A stretch of DNA of 64,000 nt from Ancistrus triradiatus (GCA_025084515.1 JAJAGP010000085.1:620001-684000), one strand, 5' to 3'. Shown: positions 45,752 through 57,346, counted from the first letter of the stretch. The notes: generated from the sequence alone by a model not told the origin. Translations and numbers: made by a program.

Positions 45752-46071
45752 TTCTCTTTCTTTTTTCTCTCTCTCTCTCCATGTGTGCGGTTGATAATCC
45801 CCTACCTCTCATTCCTGTGCATCTCTCAGGTAAGCTCCATGTTGTTTGTGTTTAAGTTGGATTTTTTGTTTTTGTTGGATTGCCAGGTGTTGCTTGAAAA
45901 GCATTTCTGATGCGCAGACTGTAATGATTAACGTGTGGGATTAGCTTTAATGAAATGTGCGAGTCGAGGCTTGCTATCCAAGCGCTCCTTAAGGCTTGTT
46001 CACACTTCAGTTAATATACAGTCACTGACATAAAGTAGTTGGATATGAATGTGGGGATGACATAGGTAAGT
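45752..46071 (+). other. hs6st1: candidate recursive splice site and RS-exon in hs6st1 intron 1
   Basis: Two pyrimidine tracts (45752-45780 and 45799-45827) flank a branch-like TTGAT (A at 45794). No other AG lies between that A and the acceptor CAG (45827-45829), which is fused to GTAAGC (45830-45835). Splicing exon 1 to 45830 would rebuild a 5' splice site, AAG/GTAAGC, able to remove the rest of the intron. A second strong donor, TAG/GTAAGT, starts at 46066, defining an RS-exon of 236 nt (45830-46065). Exon 1 ends in phase 2 with AG, so inclusion of the RS-exon gives AGG TAA, an immediate stop. This architecture matches recursive sites described in long vertebrate neural genes. Seen: the motifs and frame. 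Inferred: use in vivo. Confidence 0.6.
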
Positions 46072-46179
46072 GCTTACTATATTAGAGAGAAAGTTTAGTG
46101 GGGAAAACCGTGCAACTGAAAGGAGGCCCTAGTTACCCTGTTAGGCCGCCTCTAGCCTGGATTCAAGATGAGATAAGGT

Positions 46180-47060
46180 TGGGCACGTTATAATCTTGTG
46201 GCACGTTTGCCTACAGATGTTGCAGCTGGGCCTGTAGATACCACACACTCGTAGCTCCCATAACAGCTTGATTTGCGATAAATCTGGCAACCATGCCAAT
46301 GACCATGCAATCTGGCAGAGACATTCATGGGAAACCCTGCTGAAAAATGTCAGTTGGAAGCCCTGCCATGAGAGACAACACGTGGCCGCAGGATGTCCTG
46401 GACATATCGCTGAGTTGTTAGTGTCCCTTGTATCACTGATAGGTAATTTCGATCAGAGTGTGTTATTTTTTGTGAATGAGTACATTAAAGAGTGCCTTCT
46501 CCAAACCAAACAATGGAGCTGCACTACAATTTCATATGATCTTCTAATATGCAAGGGCAATCCCAAAAATGAACTGAATTTGTATTACTAAGACCACAAT
46601 CTGTTTCCCATGTCGTTTCCCCCCCTTATAGACGGAAAACATATTTCGGTTGACCTCCTGAATGAAACAGAAAAAACCCTGAATGTGGTCAGACTGTCAG
46701 ATGTGTGCAAACTCTGAAGAGCAGTGTTGGTATAGATCGTGTAATAGGATGTTATGAGATTTGGCATCTGACAAAATGCCAGGCATCAATCTTTTTTGCA
46801 GTAGCAGGTAATAGGACGGAATCAGCAACTTTAGCTGCAAGGCATCGCCTCAGGACAGTGGTAGATCATTACCCTTAGGGTATTGGAGCTATTGGAGCGC
46901 TGAGTATAGAATCACAGTTATAACGAATGGTGTACGGGAAATGTGGACGATGTTCTGAATGGCTCTGTGTGTGATAACTGGAAGCACCTTTCTGCCATGG
47001 AGAATTCTTGGTACTTCTTTCGGGAGGGGGCCAGTTATCCAGGTGAGTGGTTGTACCGGA
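46180..47060 (-). pseudogene. ancient Tc1-like transposase relic
   Basis: On the minus strand the sequence around 46440-46380 reads QRYVQDILRP, around 46350 IFQQ, and around 46320-46250 WSLAWLPDLSQIKLLWEL, a degraded form of the WPARSPDLSPIEHLWDEL block with the third catalytic residue changed. Frame breaks are frequent. The more downstream part to 47060 may be the N-terminal half, but I see no firm motif. Ends were not found. Confidence 0.55.
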
Positions 47061-47064
47061 GTAC

Positions 47065-48180
47065 ATTTTTAAGGCCAGTCACTTATTGAACCAGGTATCG
47101 TACTGAATAAAGACAAACAATTGACTACATTTTTTAAATGTCATTTTAACTTTGGTGTTGAGGATCATACTGCATGGATACAGGGGTTAGATAGAAAAGG
47201 GTGTAATGTGAGAAAAGGTACGGATTCTGACAGGGTTTGATGATTTTTCCATAGGCAGTGTGGACTGAAGTTCCACCAGATGCTCTCGCTGTTTTTAATT
47301 AGGAGTTAGTAAATCATCAAAAACTGATCAAAGAGACTCGCCAAGCACCATGAAAGCTGCTTTTAGTCTTGGTTGATGGCAAAATAATTGTGAAATATTT
47401 TTCAAACCCTTCAGATTCCGCGGTTGCTGCCTGCCGTATCTCAGTCTGTCGGGTAATTAGTCTTTTCATCAGAGATCTGCATTTGAGAAATTGAAATTAC
47501 GTCTGAGGGACAAGGGCATGCGATCATCAAGAGGCTTCTTTGAAGTTTCGACTTTTTACCTATGCCCTTTTATCGGGCTTTTGAAGTTCCTGGTACTACC
47601 TGCACATGTTGTGACCTTGAAACTGAGGGTGTCCGCGGGAGGGCCGGGAAGGAACGTAGATTTGTGAGGGCAGAGCAAATGCAGAAGCTTCACGTTGAAT
47701 GTTCTCTCTTCCAGCACCTTTGGGAAACTGGACCCTTTTTTTGAGCTGCTTTACCAGTCAGTATTTATATCAGTTCTCCTTGTTGTCCCTGAATTGGTTG
47801 AAAAATTGTTAGGCAGCCAAGAACACGAGCAAAACATTTAGCCAATGGCGCCCGAACCGCTGAGTTTAGATCTGAGACAGGGTTGTACCATCCTACAAAA
47901 ACTGGTCTGTAGGTCGGCCCGACGTCCGGTGGTGTAATAAAGCAGAATGCTCTGAGGCTGTAGAAACCACTTTATGCTGTGCAGTAATGAAAAAATGAAC
48001 CAGATGACAGCTGAAGTTTAATTAGCCTACATATTCCGTTGTTTTTTTAATTATGGGTTGGCTGTGCGCTTTTTAATGTTAGCTGATTTCATTAGCGCTG
48101 CCTTTAATGTGTCATTCTGGATAAGAGGAAAACGAGGATGAAATGGTGAGTCATTCGAGCTGCGCCTGATACAGCTGGAT
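47065..48180 (+). other. intron 1, mostly unique DNA
   Basis: No exon or element. The stretch about 48000-48170 is dense in homeodomain-like cores (GTTTAATTAGCC, TTTTTAATTATGGG, TTTCATTAGCG) and might be a conserved regulatory element; this is only a compositional impression. Confidence 0.35.
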
Positions 48181-48182
48181 AA

Positions 48183-48214
48183 GTGTGTGTGTATGTGTGT
48201 GTGGTGTGTGTGTG
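48183..48214. repeat. imperfect (TG)n microsatellite
   Basis: GTGTGTGTGTATGTGTGTGT with a GTGG interruption. Confidence 0.9.
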
Positions 48215-48726
48215 GACGCTGCATCCCACATAAAAAAGCATTGTTGTAGCATTTCGGCGATAGTGCCGCTAATTCCTCCTGCAGCGTCTCTAACGCTGTT
48301 TCCTAGCCGTAGCCGTATCGATTTTATTCATTCTCCGCATTCCTGTCCTCGTTTACTTTTCCTTGTTGTTTCTAATCTGTCTTGTAACACTTATCTCAGC
48401 TGTGCAGAAGATGCCTCGCGTTGAAATAAATAACGCTGTGAAATTTCACTTTGGGTGGGAGCTGGCACATGGTGAGCCATTTTCTCGCTATTGCTTTTCA
48501 GCTCCTCCGATGAGTTTCAGCCATTCGTTGCGTTCGGTCTGATGAGTCTGTAGAGCTTAATAGTTTTTTTCTCCCTTTTTGCTTCATAATTTGACCTTTC
48601 CCCACTCTCTCAAGGAGGGTCATAGGCCAACGGGAGCCTAAAAATAGCTAGTGGGTACTGACTGCTGCTTTTGAGTGACAGGTGGCAAGCCAAAAGACAT
48701 CGCTGAGAATCAAACTCGAGCAAATT

Positions 48727-48850
48727 TGTTCCTAAAGCGCTTTTTACAACTAAGCATCGTCTCAAAGCAGCTTTACAATTAGCTTGGCCCAAAACCCAAA
48801 TTGAGCAAGCCTAGGGCGACAGTGACAAGGAAAAACTCCCTAAAGATTAT
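48727..48850. repeat. dispersed fish repeat fragment
   Basis: AAAGCGCTTTTTACAACTAA, CATCGTCTCAAAGCAGCTTT and GAGCAAGCCTAGGGCGACAG with GACAAGGAAAAACTCCCTAA form a phrase I recall as common in fish genomes. A shorter relative lies at about 41387. The family was not assigned. Confidence 0.55.
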
Positions 48851-49249
48851 AAACTAATGTAGACTATGATAAATTGGACAGAATACAATACAGTGAATAA
48901 CATATAAAGCTATAGCATATAGGACAATAGTGCATATAAGTAAACCGCTGAATAAAATAACGTAGATAACGTGCGTATCGGATTGTGCTTTGATTATTAA
49001 ATAGTAAACGGATATTGGTTGGGAAACTTAGCAGGTTGAGTTTAGCTGCATTGTAGTCTAGCATTCACTGACAAACACAGCTAGCTAACAAGCTAACAAG
49101 CTAGCACTGTTAGTGGGTGACTAAAAAATTAGCAGGTAGCAAGTGAAGCTAAGCTAAATGAAGGCTTCAACATTTATTGCTGTAAGTTGTAAGTAATTCA
49201 AAACAGAAACTGAAACTAACGATCAAGAGTGTGTTCATGCTAATTCTCT

Positions 49250-49467
<218 letters not shown>

Positions 49468-49633
49468 AATAATAACAGGGCTTGTGTTCAGACCAGCAGC
49501 TGGCAAACAAACAGATGAATGTTTTATTGAGATTCACTAGAGCGTTCAGTGTGTGTGTTTACGTACAGGTGTGGATCTTAACTGGTCTGTAGTTTGTTAA
49601 GCACTAATAACTATGTGTTTTGTACACTACACA

Positions 49634-50170
49634 CACAGTGCTGTGCAAAAGTCTTAGGCCACCATAAGGCTAGCAATGGTATAATGAGCATATATAGACT
49701 GTGGTAGCCTAGCGGTTAAGGCACTAGACTCTGTACCAGAAGGTTCAGGGTTCAAATCCCACATCTGCCAAGCTGCCACCGTTGGGTCCTTCAGCAAGAC
49801 CCTTAACCCACAATTGCTTGGATTGTAAGACTGTACCAATTGTAAGTCGCTCTGGATAAGGGTGTAAATGAAATGAATGGTAAATGATATAGTTATTTCT
49901 CAGTACAAGCAAAACTTACAGGAAATTTGTATGCAGAATTAATCTGAACACCAAGTTGACCCTTCAAAAAGTCTGAAGAAGCTTAATCAGGAATGTTTTT
50001 GGAAGGGCAGCAACCAAGAAACCAATGAAGATCAGTGGAAAAAAGGATTATTGAGTGATGAATCCAAGTTTTTGGGTCCAGTCATCGACAGTGTGTTATA
50101 TATGGTCATTATTATCATTGCTAAAACAAACAAATCCAGTGCTGGTCTAAGACTTTTGCCCAGTACTGTA
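49634..50170 (+). mobile_element. Tc1-derived short element, copy B, with nested SINE
   Basis: The element runs 49636-50168: CAGTGCTGTGCAAAAGTCTT at the left and inverted CAGTACTGGGCAAAAGTCTT at the right; the right end is followed by TA (50169-50170). The interior keeps the text of copy A (AAGTTGACCCTTC, AAGGGCAGCAACCAAGAAAC, GAAGATCAGTGGAAAAAAGG) but no open frame. A family S SINE splits it near the left end. Confidence 0.85.
49699..49885 (+). mobile_element. tRNA-derived SINE, family S copy 3, nested
   Basis: Plus-strand copy: head GTGGTAGCCTAGCGGTTAAG at 49701, B-box GGTTCAAATCC at 49749, body GCCAAGCTGCCACCGTTGGG, tail near AAATGAAATGAATGGTAAAT. ATATAG flanks both sides (about 49693 and 49887), a possible short target duplication. 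It is the only one of the five copies in sense with hs6st1. Confidence 0.85.

Positions 50171-50201
<31 letters not shown>
50169..50201. repeat. (TA)n(CA)n microsatellite
   Basis: TATATATATA running into CACACACACA at the right edge of the Tc1-derived element. Confidence 0.95.
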
Positions 50202-50204
50202 GTC

Positions 50205-51660
50205 TAACCTCCTTATCTAACCTCCTCTGTTATCTCACCAACCTCATCTCTCACCACCTGTCCCTCGCCGAGCTTCAAATGTGGCAAATGTCCTGCCAGC
50301 AATTAAATTTTACCCCTCTGAAACGCCAAGTTTCAGGTTGGTGGCCCTTGTAGTCCTACTTTAAACGCTGCAACGCTGTTTTCAGAGACGTATATAAGGA
50401 GGAGACTTAAATAATGGGACTGTATTACAGAAGCCCTGCCCCATCATTAGAAAGAACCAATCGGCATATTACAAACAAGTCTTGGCCCCTTTGTAGTGGC
50501 GGGATGCACGTATGCAGTAATTGTAAAAGAAAAAAAATTATTCATCGGTTTAACTCAAAATTGCATGAAGAAGTTCTACAGGGCAATGTCAAGGTAGCCT
50601 CTATCACCTGAACTTCATGGAGCGACAAGACAGAATATTTGTTTTTATGGAATGGCCAGAATCCAGCTCCTAGTTATGACCAGGTCTAAAATAGATCAGT
50701 TAAAATCTGATGAGCAGAAGTAATTAAACAAGGGACCACATACGCTTTCACCCAGACGCTGAATGACTAATCAGCATGTTCAATAAAGACATAAAATGGT
50801 TGATAGTTTAGTTTGTGTGTCATTAATTCAAGCTTAATGCCTTTGACTGCTATTACCAGCACGCTAGCCGGGATTGCTACCCCGTTGTAGCATTGATTGC
50901 CCTGGAAAGAGGTGAGCTAGGCACTCGAAGAATGATGCGCCTCATAAAAGCCTCCTCTCCTGAGCGAGCGACTTTAATACTTAATGCTCCGACCGCCTCG
51001 GGCAACCCATAAAAAATTCAGCGCAATATGAAATAGTGATGAACGCTGATGGAATGAAACCCGTTAATTTGACAGACGCCTCCTTCCTTCGTCTTTGTAG
51101 AGAGGGATGTCCACTTCAGGACTGCGGGGACGCGCTGTACGATAAAGTCGTGTCGAGCAGTTACAGAATAAGGCTGAGAGAAGGTTGAGTCATAGGACCT
51201 TGTCGTTTTTCTAATTCGCCAGCCTGTCTGAAATGACACATCTGAAGCGTGCGCGAGTCGCACCGGGGCGTGGAGACGAACTGCTTGTCTAGGCACAATG
51301 AAGTGAAGTGAAATGAAGGTGGGCACTGGGGTGCCAGAACTCCTGATTCAAGGCCAAAGGTGGACTAGGTTAGTCTTAAAGAATCCAGGAGCTGCACTTG
51401 ATAACAAACCAAGGACAAGCGATTAAAAAGGGACGCAAGAGCAGTGTCTTCTTGGTTGGAGTGAACGTTGGCTTGTTGCTCGCAAAAACAATTGATACAC
51501 CTCAAATGCAGTTCACCAACCACAATAACAGGTCCATATCAAGTGGGATTCTATTTTCAGGATTAATCTTCAAGGGGTCAATCTTCCACATATGGGGTCA
51601 TAGAGCAAGGTGTCTGGAGGTGAGTCTTACCTTTGGAAGACCTCATACAGCTGCAGATTC
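50205..51660 (+). other. intron 1, mostly unique DNA
   Basis: No exon or element defined. The stretch 50820-51040 (TCATTAATTCAAGCTTAATG, TTAATACTTAATGCTCC) has enhancer-like texture. Confidence 0.35.
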
Positions 51661-51671
51661 TATGGGTGTTG

Positions 51672-51785
51672 GGGATATCTCACAGGGGACTGGATGTAAA
51701 ATGCCATTGTTGTCGTATGCTGGTGTCCATGACCTTTCAGCTGACTTGTTATTGAAACAAGTTCCACTGGGATCTGTGGCCTTTC
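51672..51785 (+). repeat. diverged repeat pair, member 1
   Basis: GATATCTCACAGGGGACTGG, ATGTAAAATGCCATTGTTGT and GAAACAAGTTCCACTGGGAT align in order with the segment at 52985-53105, 1.3 kb away in the same orientation. The two copies are clearly related but diverged, either a local duplication or two copies of an unknown element. Confidence 0.6.
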
Positions 51786-51914
51786 ATATGGCTTTCTAAA
51801 AAGTTTCTTCCTCTCTGCTCTGGAGCTCCTTTCATACACATAACTTCAGAAGTTACCTGTAGACTTTTGTCACCATTGGTGTTCCGCTTTCAGACTATGA
51901 ATTGTGCCTGGAAA

Positions 51915-52112
51915 TTTACATTTACATTTACAACATTTAGCAGACACCCTTATCCAGAGCGACTTACAATTGGTACAGTCTTACAATCCAAGCAATTGTG
52001 GGTTAAGGGTCTTGCTCAAGGACCCAACAGTGGCAGCTTGGCAGAGGTGGGATTTGAACCCCGGACCTTCTGATCCATAGTCCAGTACCTTATCCGCTAG
52101 GACACCACAGTC
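51915..52112 (-). mobile_element. tRNA-derived SINE, family S copy 4
   Basis: Minus-strand copy with the TTTACATTTACATTTACAAC tail on the + strand, CCTTATCCAGAGCGACTTAC body, B-box complement GGATTTGAACC (52050) and head complement TTATCCGCTAGGACACC. Slightly diverged from copy 1. Confidence 0.88.
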
Positions 52113-52984
52113 CCAGGTTACCAGGTTACAGCTACTTAGAGTTGCTTTGAAAATCCCATTACAGTCATTGATGTGTTGTATTATTTATCCCACATATATT
52201 GCATTTGGTGGAAAATATTTCAAACACTTCTGTTTAGGGTTGGGTATCGAAACCTGGTTTATAAATTCAGAAATTCATTTCCACATTCAGTTCCTGCGAA
52301 CGCATTTTATGCTTCAAAAACACATCTTTATTTAGTAGATCTGTGTACCTTGTGGTCAGACATTTTTTGATATGCTTTGCTAAAGCTTTAATGGAAAATG
52401 AACAAAAGTTTGGCTCCACATTGAGAGAAACTGAAAAGGCTAAATGAAATTTACAAAGAAAGTTGATCTGTCATGCAGGACCTCCAAGATGGCAAAACAT
52501 CTAAGGCACCAGCATGACGTTGAGCTTCAGCAGGGTAGCAGGTTCGACTGACTGCGCTCTCCCAGCCAAAATGCTGCATTAGCCGAGAGTCTAAAACTCC
52601 TAACGTGAACAAAGCTTAACCTGGCTTAATGTCCTAAAATGGCGAACTAGGATAACCAAACTTTTGTAAATTAATATGGGTAATAAGTAATCTCTACTGC
52701 TGAAATGATGAACGTGTGATCCTAAAGGAAAGGAAACACTTTTACATTAAGATTTTTTCTTTCCATTTCGTTAAACCACGTTAGCTTTTTATTGTAATGG
52801 GAAGATAAAAGCTGTTTTTTCACCAATTAGGAATGGAAACTTAGATAAGCAGAATCAGAATCGATAAAATGCAAATGATTGCCATGTATCTGTCTCTGAT
52901 CACACGAGTCACATCCTGGTCGTTGCATTACTGCTAAACTCCCAAGCAGAAGTGCTGCTCTGTTTAAAGGTCTTGAGGATCCTT

Positions 52985-53105
52985 GGTGATACCACACAGG
53001 GGAATAAATGCAAAATGTCAATGTTGTTGCTTGCTGGATTCGGTGACCTTTTGGTTTGCTTGTTTGTTGAAGCAACATCCACAGGGAAAGGGTGTCTGCT
53101 TTCCT
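52985..53105 (+). repeat. diverged repeat pair, member 2
   Basis: GATACCACACAGGGGAATAA, ATGCAAAATGTCAATGTTGT and GAAGCAACATCCACAGGGAA correspond to the member at 51672-51785 in the same order and orientation. Confidence 0.6.
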
Positions 53106-53109
53106 GAAA

Positions 53110-54105
53110 GGATTCTCCTACCAGGCTGTGCCTAGCACGTTCAGTTCTTTTACGAAATGACCCACAGACCTCTGGGTAACCTTTGGATCAGTGTGCTTAC
53201 AGTACCATTGCCTAAATCAATAGGTTATTTCATAGTGAGTGGCAGGACTGGAATCTGCGAGGGCAAAACATACATGGTGCCTGTTTGAGTCTGGCTCCAG
53301 CATCTTGGTCCCGCAGTTCTGTAAAGGAAATATAAGGATAACCAAGCCACCATGGCAGCTCACCGTTTAGGGCGTAAGGAGAATTTAGGATTCAGCTGGC
53401 GAAGCGTTTGCTCTTCGTGATGACATAAACATACTCTGAACTGATAAGATTAGCCGTCGTCTTCGCCTTCGTCTTTGTGATAAAATGTGTTATCCCAGTA
53501 GAAAAAACATGAAAGGATTTTATCAGCATTAGCACCTCATACCCTGGAGATATAAGGACTGTAAAGACATAAAAGACGTAAAACGTAAAAAGTAAAGTGA
53601 AACAGGAAAATGTTTGTCAGTACAGGTAAGCTTTAACCCATGAGGTTTCAACAATTCTAACACAATCTTTCAGTCATAAAAGTCATACTTGCATAGATAG
53701 CTTACATTTTTTCCTGAATACTGATTCTCACAGTCTGTGCTTTAGGACACAAGCAGAGACGTGAAATGGAAAAGTCTGTACTCTGCTTAACACTACAAGT
53801 GCCGTGCCGCTTCACCTACGTATATCTAAAAGTGCCGAGCGCCGGTCATTGTGACTTCCGACTAGAAGCACCTACTTAAAGGTTTAAAGTGTTTAAATGG
53901 TGATACTGCATTACCTGTTCTGGAAATGAGTGTTTCTTCAGGTGGACTCATTCCCTCTTGGTTGTGTGCAGCCAGAGAGGTATGTTTGTTCATGTTTATA
54001 TTTTGGTTTTGGTTATGTTTTCTTTCAAATAAGCTTATTTCTTAGCACTCATTTTAAGCTAATTAGAAAATGTCCTTACCAAGGGTTATACAACCAGACA
54101 CAGTG
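53110..54105 (+). other. intron 1, no recognised element
   Basis: Unique-looking intron sequence. A CAG/GTAAGC string occurs near 53626 but lacks a pyrimidine tract. Confidence 0.45.
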
Positions 54106-54109
54106 GTAG

Positions 54110-54424
54110 GTTTTTAGTGTGACCTCTCCTTACACTTGAGCAATAGCAGCATCTGGCAGCTTCATCGGGAAGCCAAGTCGACCCTTCTACAGTCTTGGTC
54201 AGGAAGGCTTTTTGCAAGGGTAGCAGCCAAGAAACCGCTTTTTCAGAAGGGGATAAGCTATGCTGAATCGCACAAAGATTGGAATGAAGATCAGTGGAAA
54301 CGAGGATTGTAGAGTGACGAATCCAAGTTTTGGGTCCAGTCATGATGAATATGTTATATAGTGTCATTATACCATTGCTAAAACTACAAATCTCATGGTG
54401 GCCTAAGACTTTTGCACAGTACTG
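54110..54424 (+). mobile_element. Tc1-derived short element, copy C, left end lost
   Basis: Shares the text of copies A and B (CATCTGGCAGCTTCATCGGG, GCAGCCAAGAAACCGCTTTT, AAAGATTGGAATGAAGATCA, TCATTATACCATTGCTAAAA) and the right terminus CTAAGACTTTTGCACAGTAC. The left terminal repeat is not recognisable. Confidence 0.75.
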
Positions 54425-54429
54425 TATAG

Positions 54430-55320
54430 TATACATATAGCAACCATGTACAGAAAATGGCTTTTTTTAAATTCTTGTTTTGGTTGATATTGTTTTTGTG
54501 GGTCGATGATGTATTATTTGCTCAGATAAACGTTCTTGGTATGGCTTTGTCGGTTTTTACAATAACAGTATGTCAAATCGATACAGGGTCATAGCTCTCC
54601 ATTCCTTTTTCTGTCTGGTTTGAAATAAATGTTTTCTATACAGCTTGCTTTGATTTCTGTACAATATCAAGGTCTAAACAGCAAAGACTTAATTTTTCAC
54701 TCTAGTAATTTTTCAATCTAGCGTTCTACGCCCTCGACAGGTTAGCAGTCCATCACAGTACATCATCCACTCATGTCCACACACCTAGGGCATTTCGGAG
54801 TAGCCAATCCATCAAGTGGCATGTTTTTTTTTTTTGGGAGGTGGGTGGAATGCGAACTTCAATCATTTTTCTTAGGTCCAAAAATGACAGTAACTTGAAA
54901 GTCAGTATAAAATGAAACATCAGTGGTGTCACTGGTGAGCCATGGGAGAAAGTCTCCAACCCTTAACTGCTTGAATTGTACCAAGCGTGACCCCCTTTAC
55001 CCTTAGTCTTGTACCCGGATAAGATTTTAACCACATGAATTATAATCCCATTTATACCTGCCAGTAAAATGCTGGTCAGATTGAAATCCGAGCAAAATAA
55101 TCCTTTGTTAGTCCCACAATGGGTGGGTTTGAGTGCTGTACCTCCGTGTAATATGCAAGTCAGCTCATAACACTGGACCCGCCCACTTCCTGTATTGTTT
55201 ACAGGTTTTATTTGCAAATAATTGTTGCTACACCAAACATCACAATTGTATAGCTTTGTATACTCTCTTTCAAATTCTTTAAATTAAGAGTAAGGCACAA
55301 ACTGGTGGGAGTCGAATGTA
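54430..55320 (+). other. intron 1, no recognised element
   Basis: Unique-looking, AT-rich intron sequence; no gene or element seen. A poly-T run lies near 54823-54836. Confidence 0.45.
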
Positions 55321-55325
55321 TTTAG

Positions 55326-55690
55326 CCGGTGGTTCCCAACGTTTTTTCCTTGGAGCCCCCCCTATGAGTATTTAACAAAAGCTGCACACAGAGAGAAAGA
55401 ATAAAGTGATTCTTTGCAAATCTTTATTGGCACAAATAATTATTAGTGATAGCTTTTCTCCTTTTCTCTTGGCTTCCTTTTATAGTTTTTCCCTCTATTT
55501 TTTATTTTGGCTCCTTTCCCCTTTCCAAGATAGCTAGACATTTAGCTGAAATCAAACACAAGCTTATTAAAAATTTTTTTAAGTAAGTTTACATACAGAT
55601 TATTTATCATGTGCAAACTGTATTTTGTCAAACTCAGAGCACCTCAGAGCAGACAAAGTCAGAGCAGACGAAATTTTCAATCATGCCTGA
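55326..55690. mobile_element. hAT-like element fragment
   Basis: CGGTGGTTCCCAACGTTTTT and TTCCTTGGAGCCCCCC open the fragment, as at 26506. Shared interior: TGCAAATCTTTATTGG/TTTGTTTG, ATGATAGCTTTTTCTCTTTT-like text and AACTCAGAGCACCTCAGAGC. The right terminus and target duplication are absent. Confidence 0.75.
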
Positions 55691-55694
55691 TCTG

Positions 55695-56745
55695 AAGGAA
55701 TAAAATGGAAAATAAAGTTAATAAGTGGGCGCTGGTTATTTGTGTGTGCTCTTGTTAATTTTAAATCAGGAACATCCCTGTCGTGATGAAGGTACAACAA
55801 CACATTAAAAAAAAGATTCCTCAAAACGCAGGGCCATTGATTAATATTAAAAATGAGAGAGCAAGTCTCACCAGCGCCACCAGTGGTAAAACAGAGTCTT
55901 GAAATGTATTCTGGTCATGCTTGTGGTTGGACCAAAGTTCCACCATGTCTTTAAACCCTGGACGGTGCGGCAATCTATCACAGCGCCTCGCCGACGGTTC
56001 TAGAAACGTGACCTCCTAACTCCGGCGGCTGTGCAGCGCTGCGGTTACAGATCTACAAACGAATTCAAAGTACCCTTTCCCGAGCGCACCTTTGCCGTGC
56101 TAAAGCTTCTTAAAAACCTCTTTGTGCTTTATCTCTTCCTGCAAGTGTCGCCAGAAAGAAACGGCTTTGCGCCGAGCGCAGGGGCTGTGTGTGGAATTGC
56201 TTCCTGGCAGCCCGAGCCCCGAGGAAGTCATAGTACGGAGATTCCATAATGTACATTCGGCGCGTCGTGCTTATCCGGCCCCGAGCGTTCAGGCGCACGG
56301 GAAATGAGAAAGATGAAAGGCTGAAGGGAGGCGATGGCTATCCAGGTGCCGCATTCGCACGCCGCGTGTACGGGGTTGGCATGAGCGGTGCATGCAGGAG
56401 GCTTAGCTTCGGAAAGTTGGGTGATCTTTTATTGCCTGAACGCATATTCAAATCAGGCCGGCGTACGGAAAAGCTTCTTCCAGTTAAGCGCGCATCGAAG
56501 CGGCGTGACACGCCAGCACTCTCAACGTGCTTCAGGGAACGTTATGTTTGGTCTCTGCCGAGTGCGGGAGAGGCAAAACACCATGACTTTTCACGGATGG
56601 GGTTCTTGGGGAAATCGGTATTTAAGAGAATATTATCTCAATCGATTTTAAACGGGTTCGGTTGCAAAAATATTCTCGCTACTTTTTCCCTGCGTAATTT
56701 CCACACTCCAATCCAGCTGGTGGCGGTAATGAACCTGTAAGCTGC
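55695..56745 (+). other. intron 1 with CpG-containing open stretch
   Basis: From about 56010 to 56560 the DNA is richer in CpG than its surroundings and several frames stay open together (longest 163 codons at 56249-56740, +). Amino-acid composition (Arg-rich, no domain) and overlapping frames speak against a gene. It may be a regulatory CpG stretch or simply low-stop DNA. Confidence 0.3.
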
Positions 56746-56749
56746 CAAC

Positions 56750-57305
56750 CGCCAATAAACACGAAGACGAATTCTAGACTCAGAGTATGGTTTCTGCTGA
56801 ATATGTATTTCTATTTATCGGATTTCCATTGTAACAGTCGAAATATCGCATGTATTTATAACTGGATTTAGGGGGCAGCTTGGAGATCCTGAACCAGTAA
56901 CACCTCTGCTGCATCTCGCTCTGGGTCCTCGCCCCAGTAGCTCGGTTGGTGTACTGATGTTGACGATGATGATGCCCTGGGTTTTGGGTGTAGGTGATAA
57001 GTAAGAGTCATCAGTGAAGCCGGCGCTTCATCTTAGCAGATCAGTGCCGCTTTTGGTCGTGGCATGCCGGTGCCCACATGGCCTGCATTCCCACAATCTG
57101 CACCTTTGATTAAGGTTCGACGTGCCGCCCGTCTCGCCTCAGTTATTCTTCACGCTCCGCTTCGTCAGGAAATAATATGCGGAGTCCCGCGGTTCCTGGG
57201 ACCTCGCTCCTGTCTCAGGGTGCGGTGAGCGCCGACTTAACTTGTCAACATTATTTTGATGAATAAACTCCCAGGAGTGGTGAATGAAAAGACCTGCTGA
57301 GGGGC
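56750..57305 (+). other. intron 1, no recognised element
   Basis: Nothing identifiable apart from a short GATGATGATG run near 56965. Confidence 0.45.
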
Positions 57306-57308
57306 CTG

Positions 57309-57309
<1 letters not shown>

Positions 57310-57345
<36 letters not shown>
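57310..57345. repeat. (CA)18 microsatellite
   Basis: Eighteen CA units, uninterrupted. Confidence 0.95.

Positions 57346-57346
<1 letters not shown>

Noticed and set aside
49699..49885. Functional tRNA gene
   Set aside because: A- and B-box-like text is present, but the cloverleaf is not complete, a long shared body follows, and four other copies exist; it is a SINE.
53620..53635. CAG/GTAAGC as a second recursive splice site
   Set aside because: The upstream sequence is purine-rich with no pyrimidine tract or branch-like sequence.
56249..56740. 163-codon open frame as a gene
   Set aside because: No recognisable domain, other frames open in parallel, no splice or promoter support.
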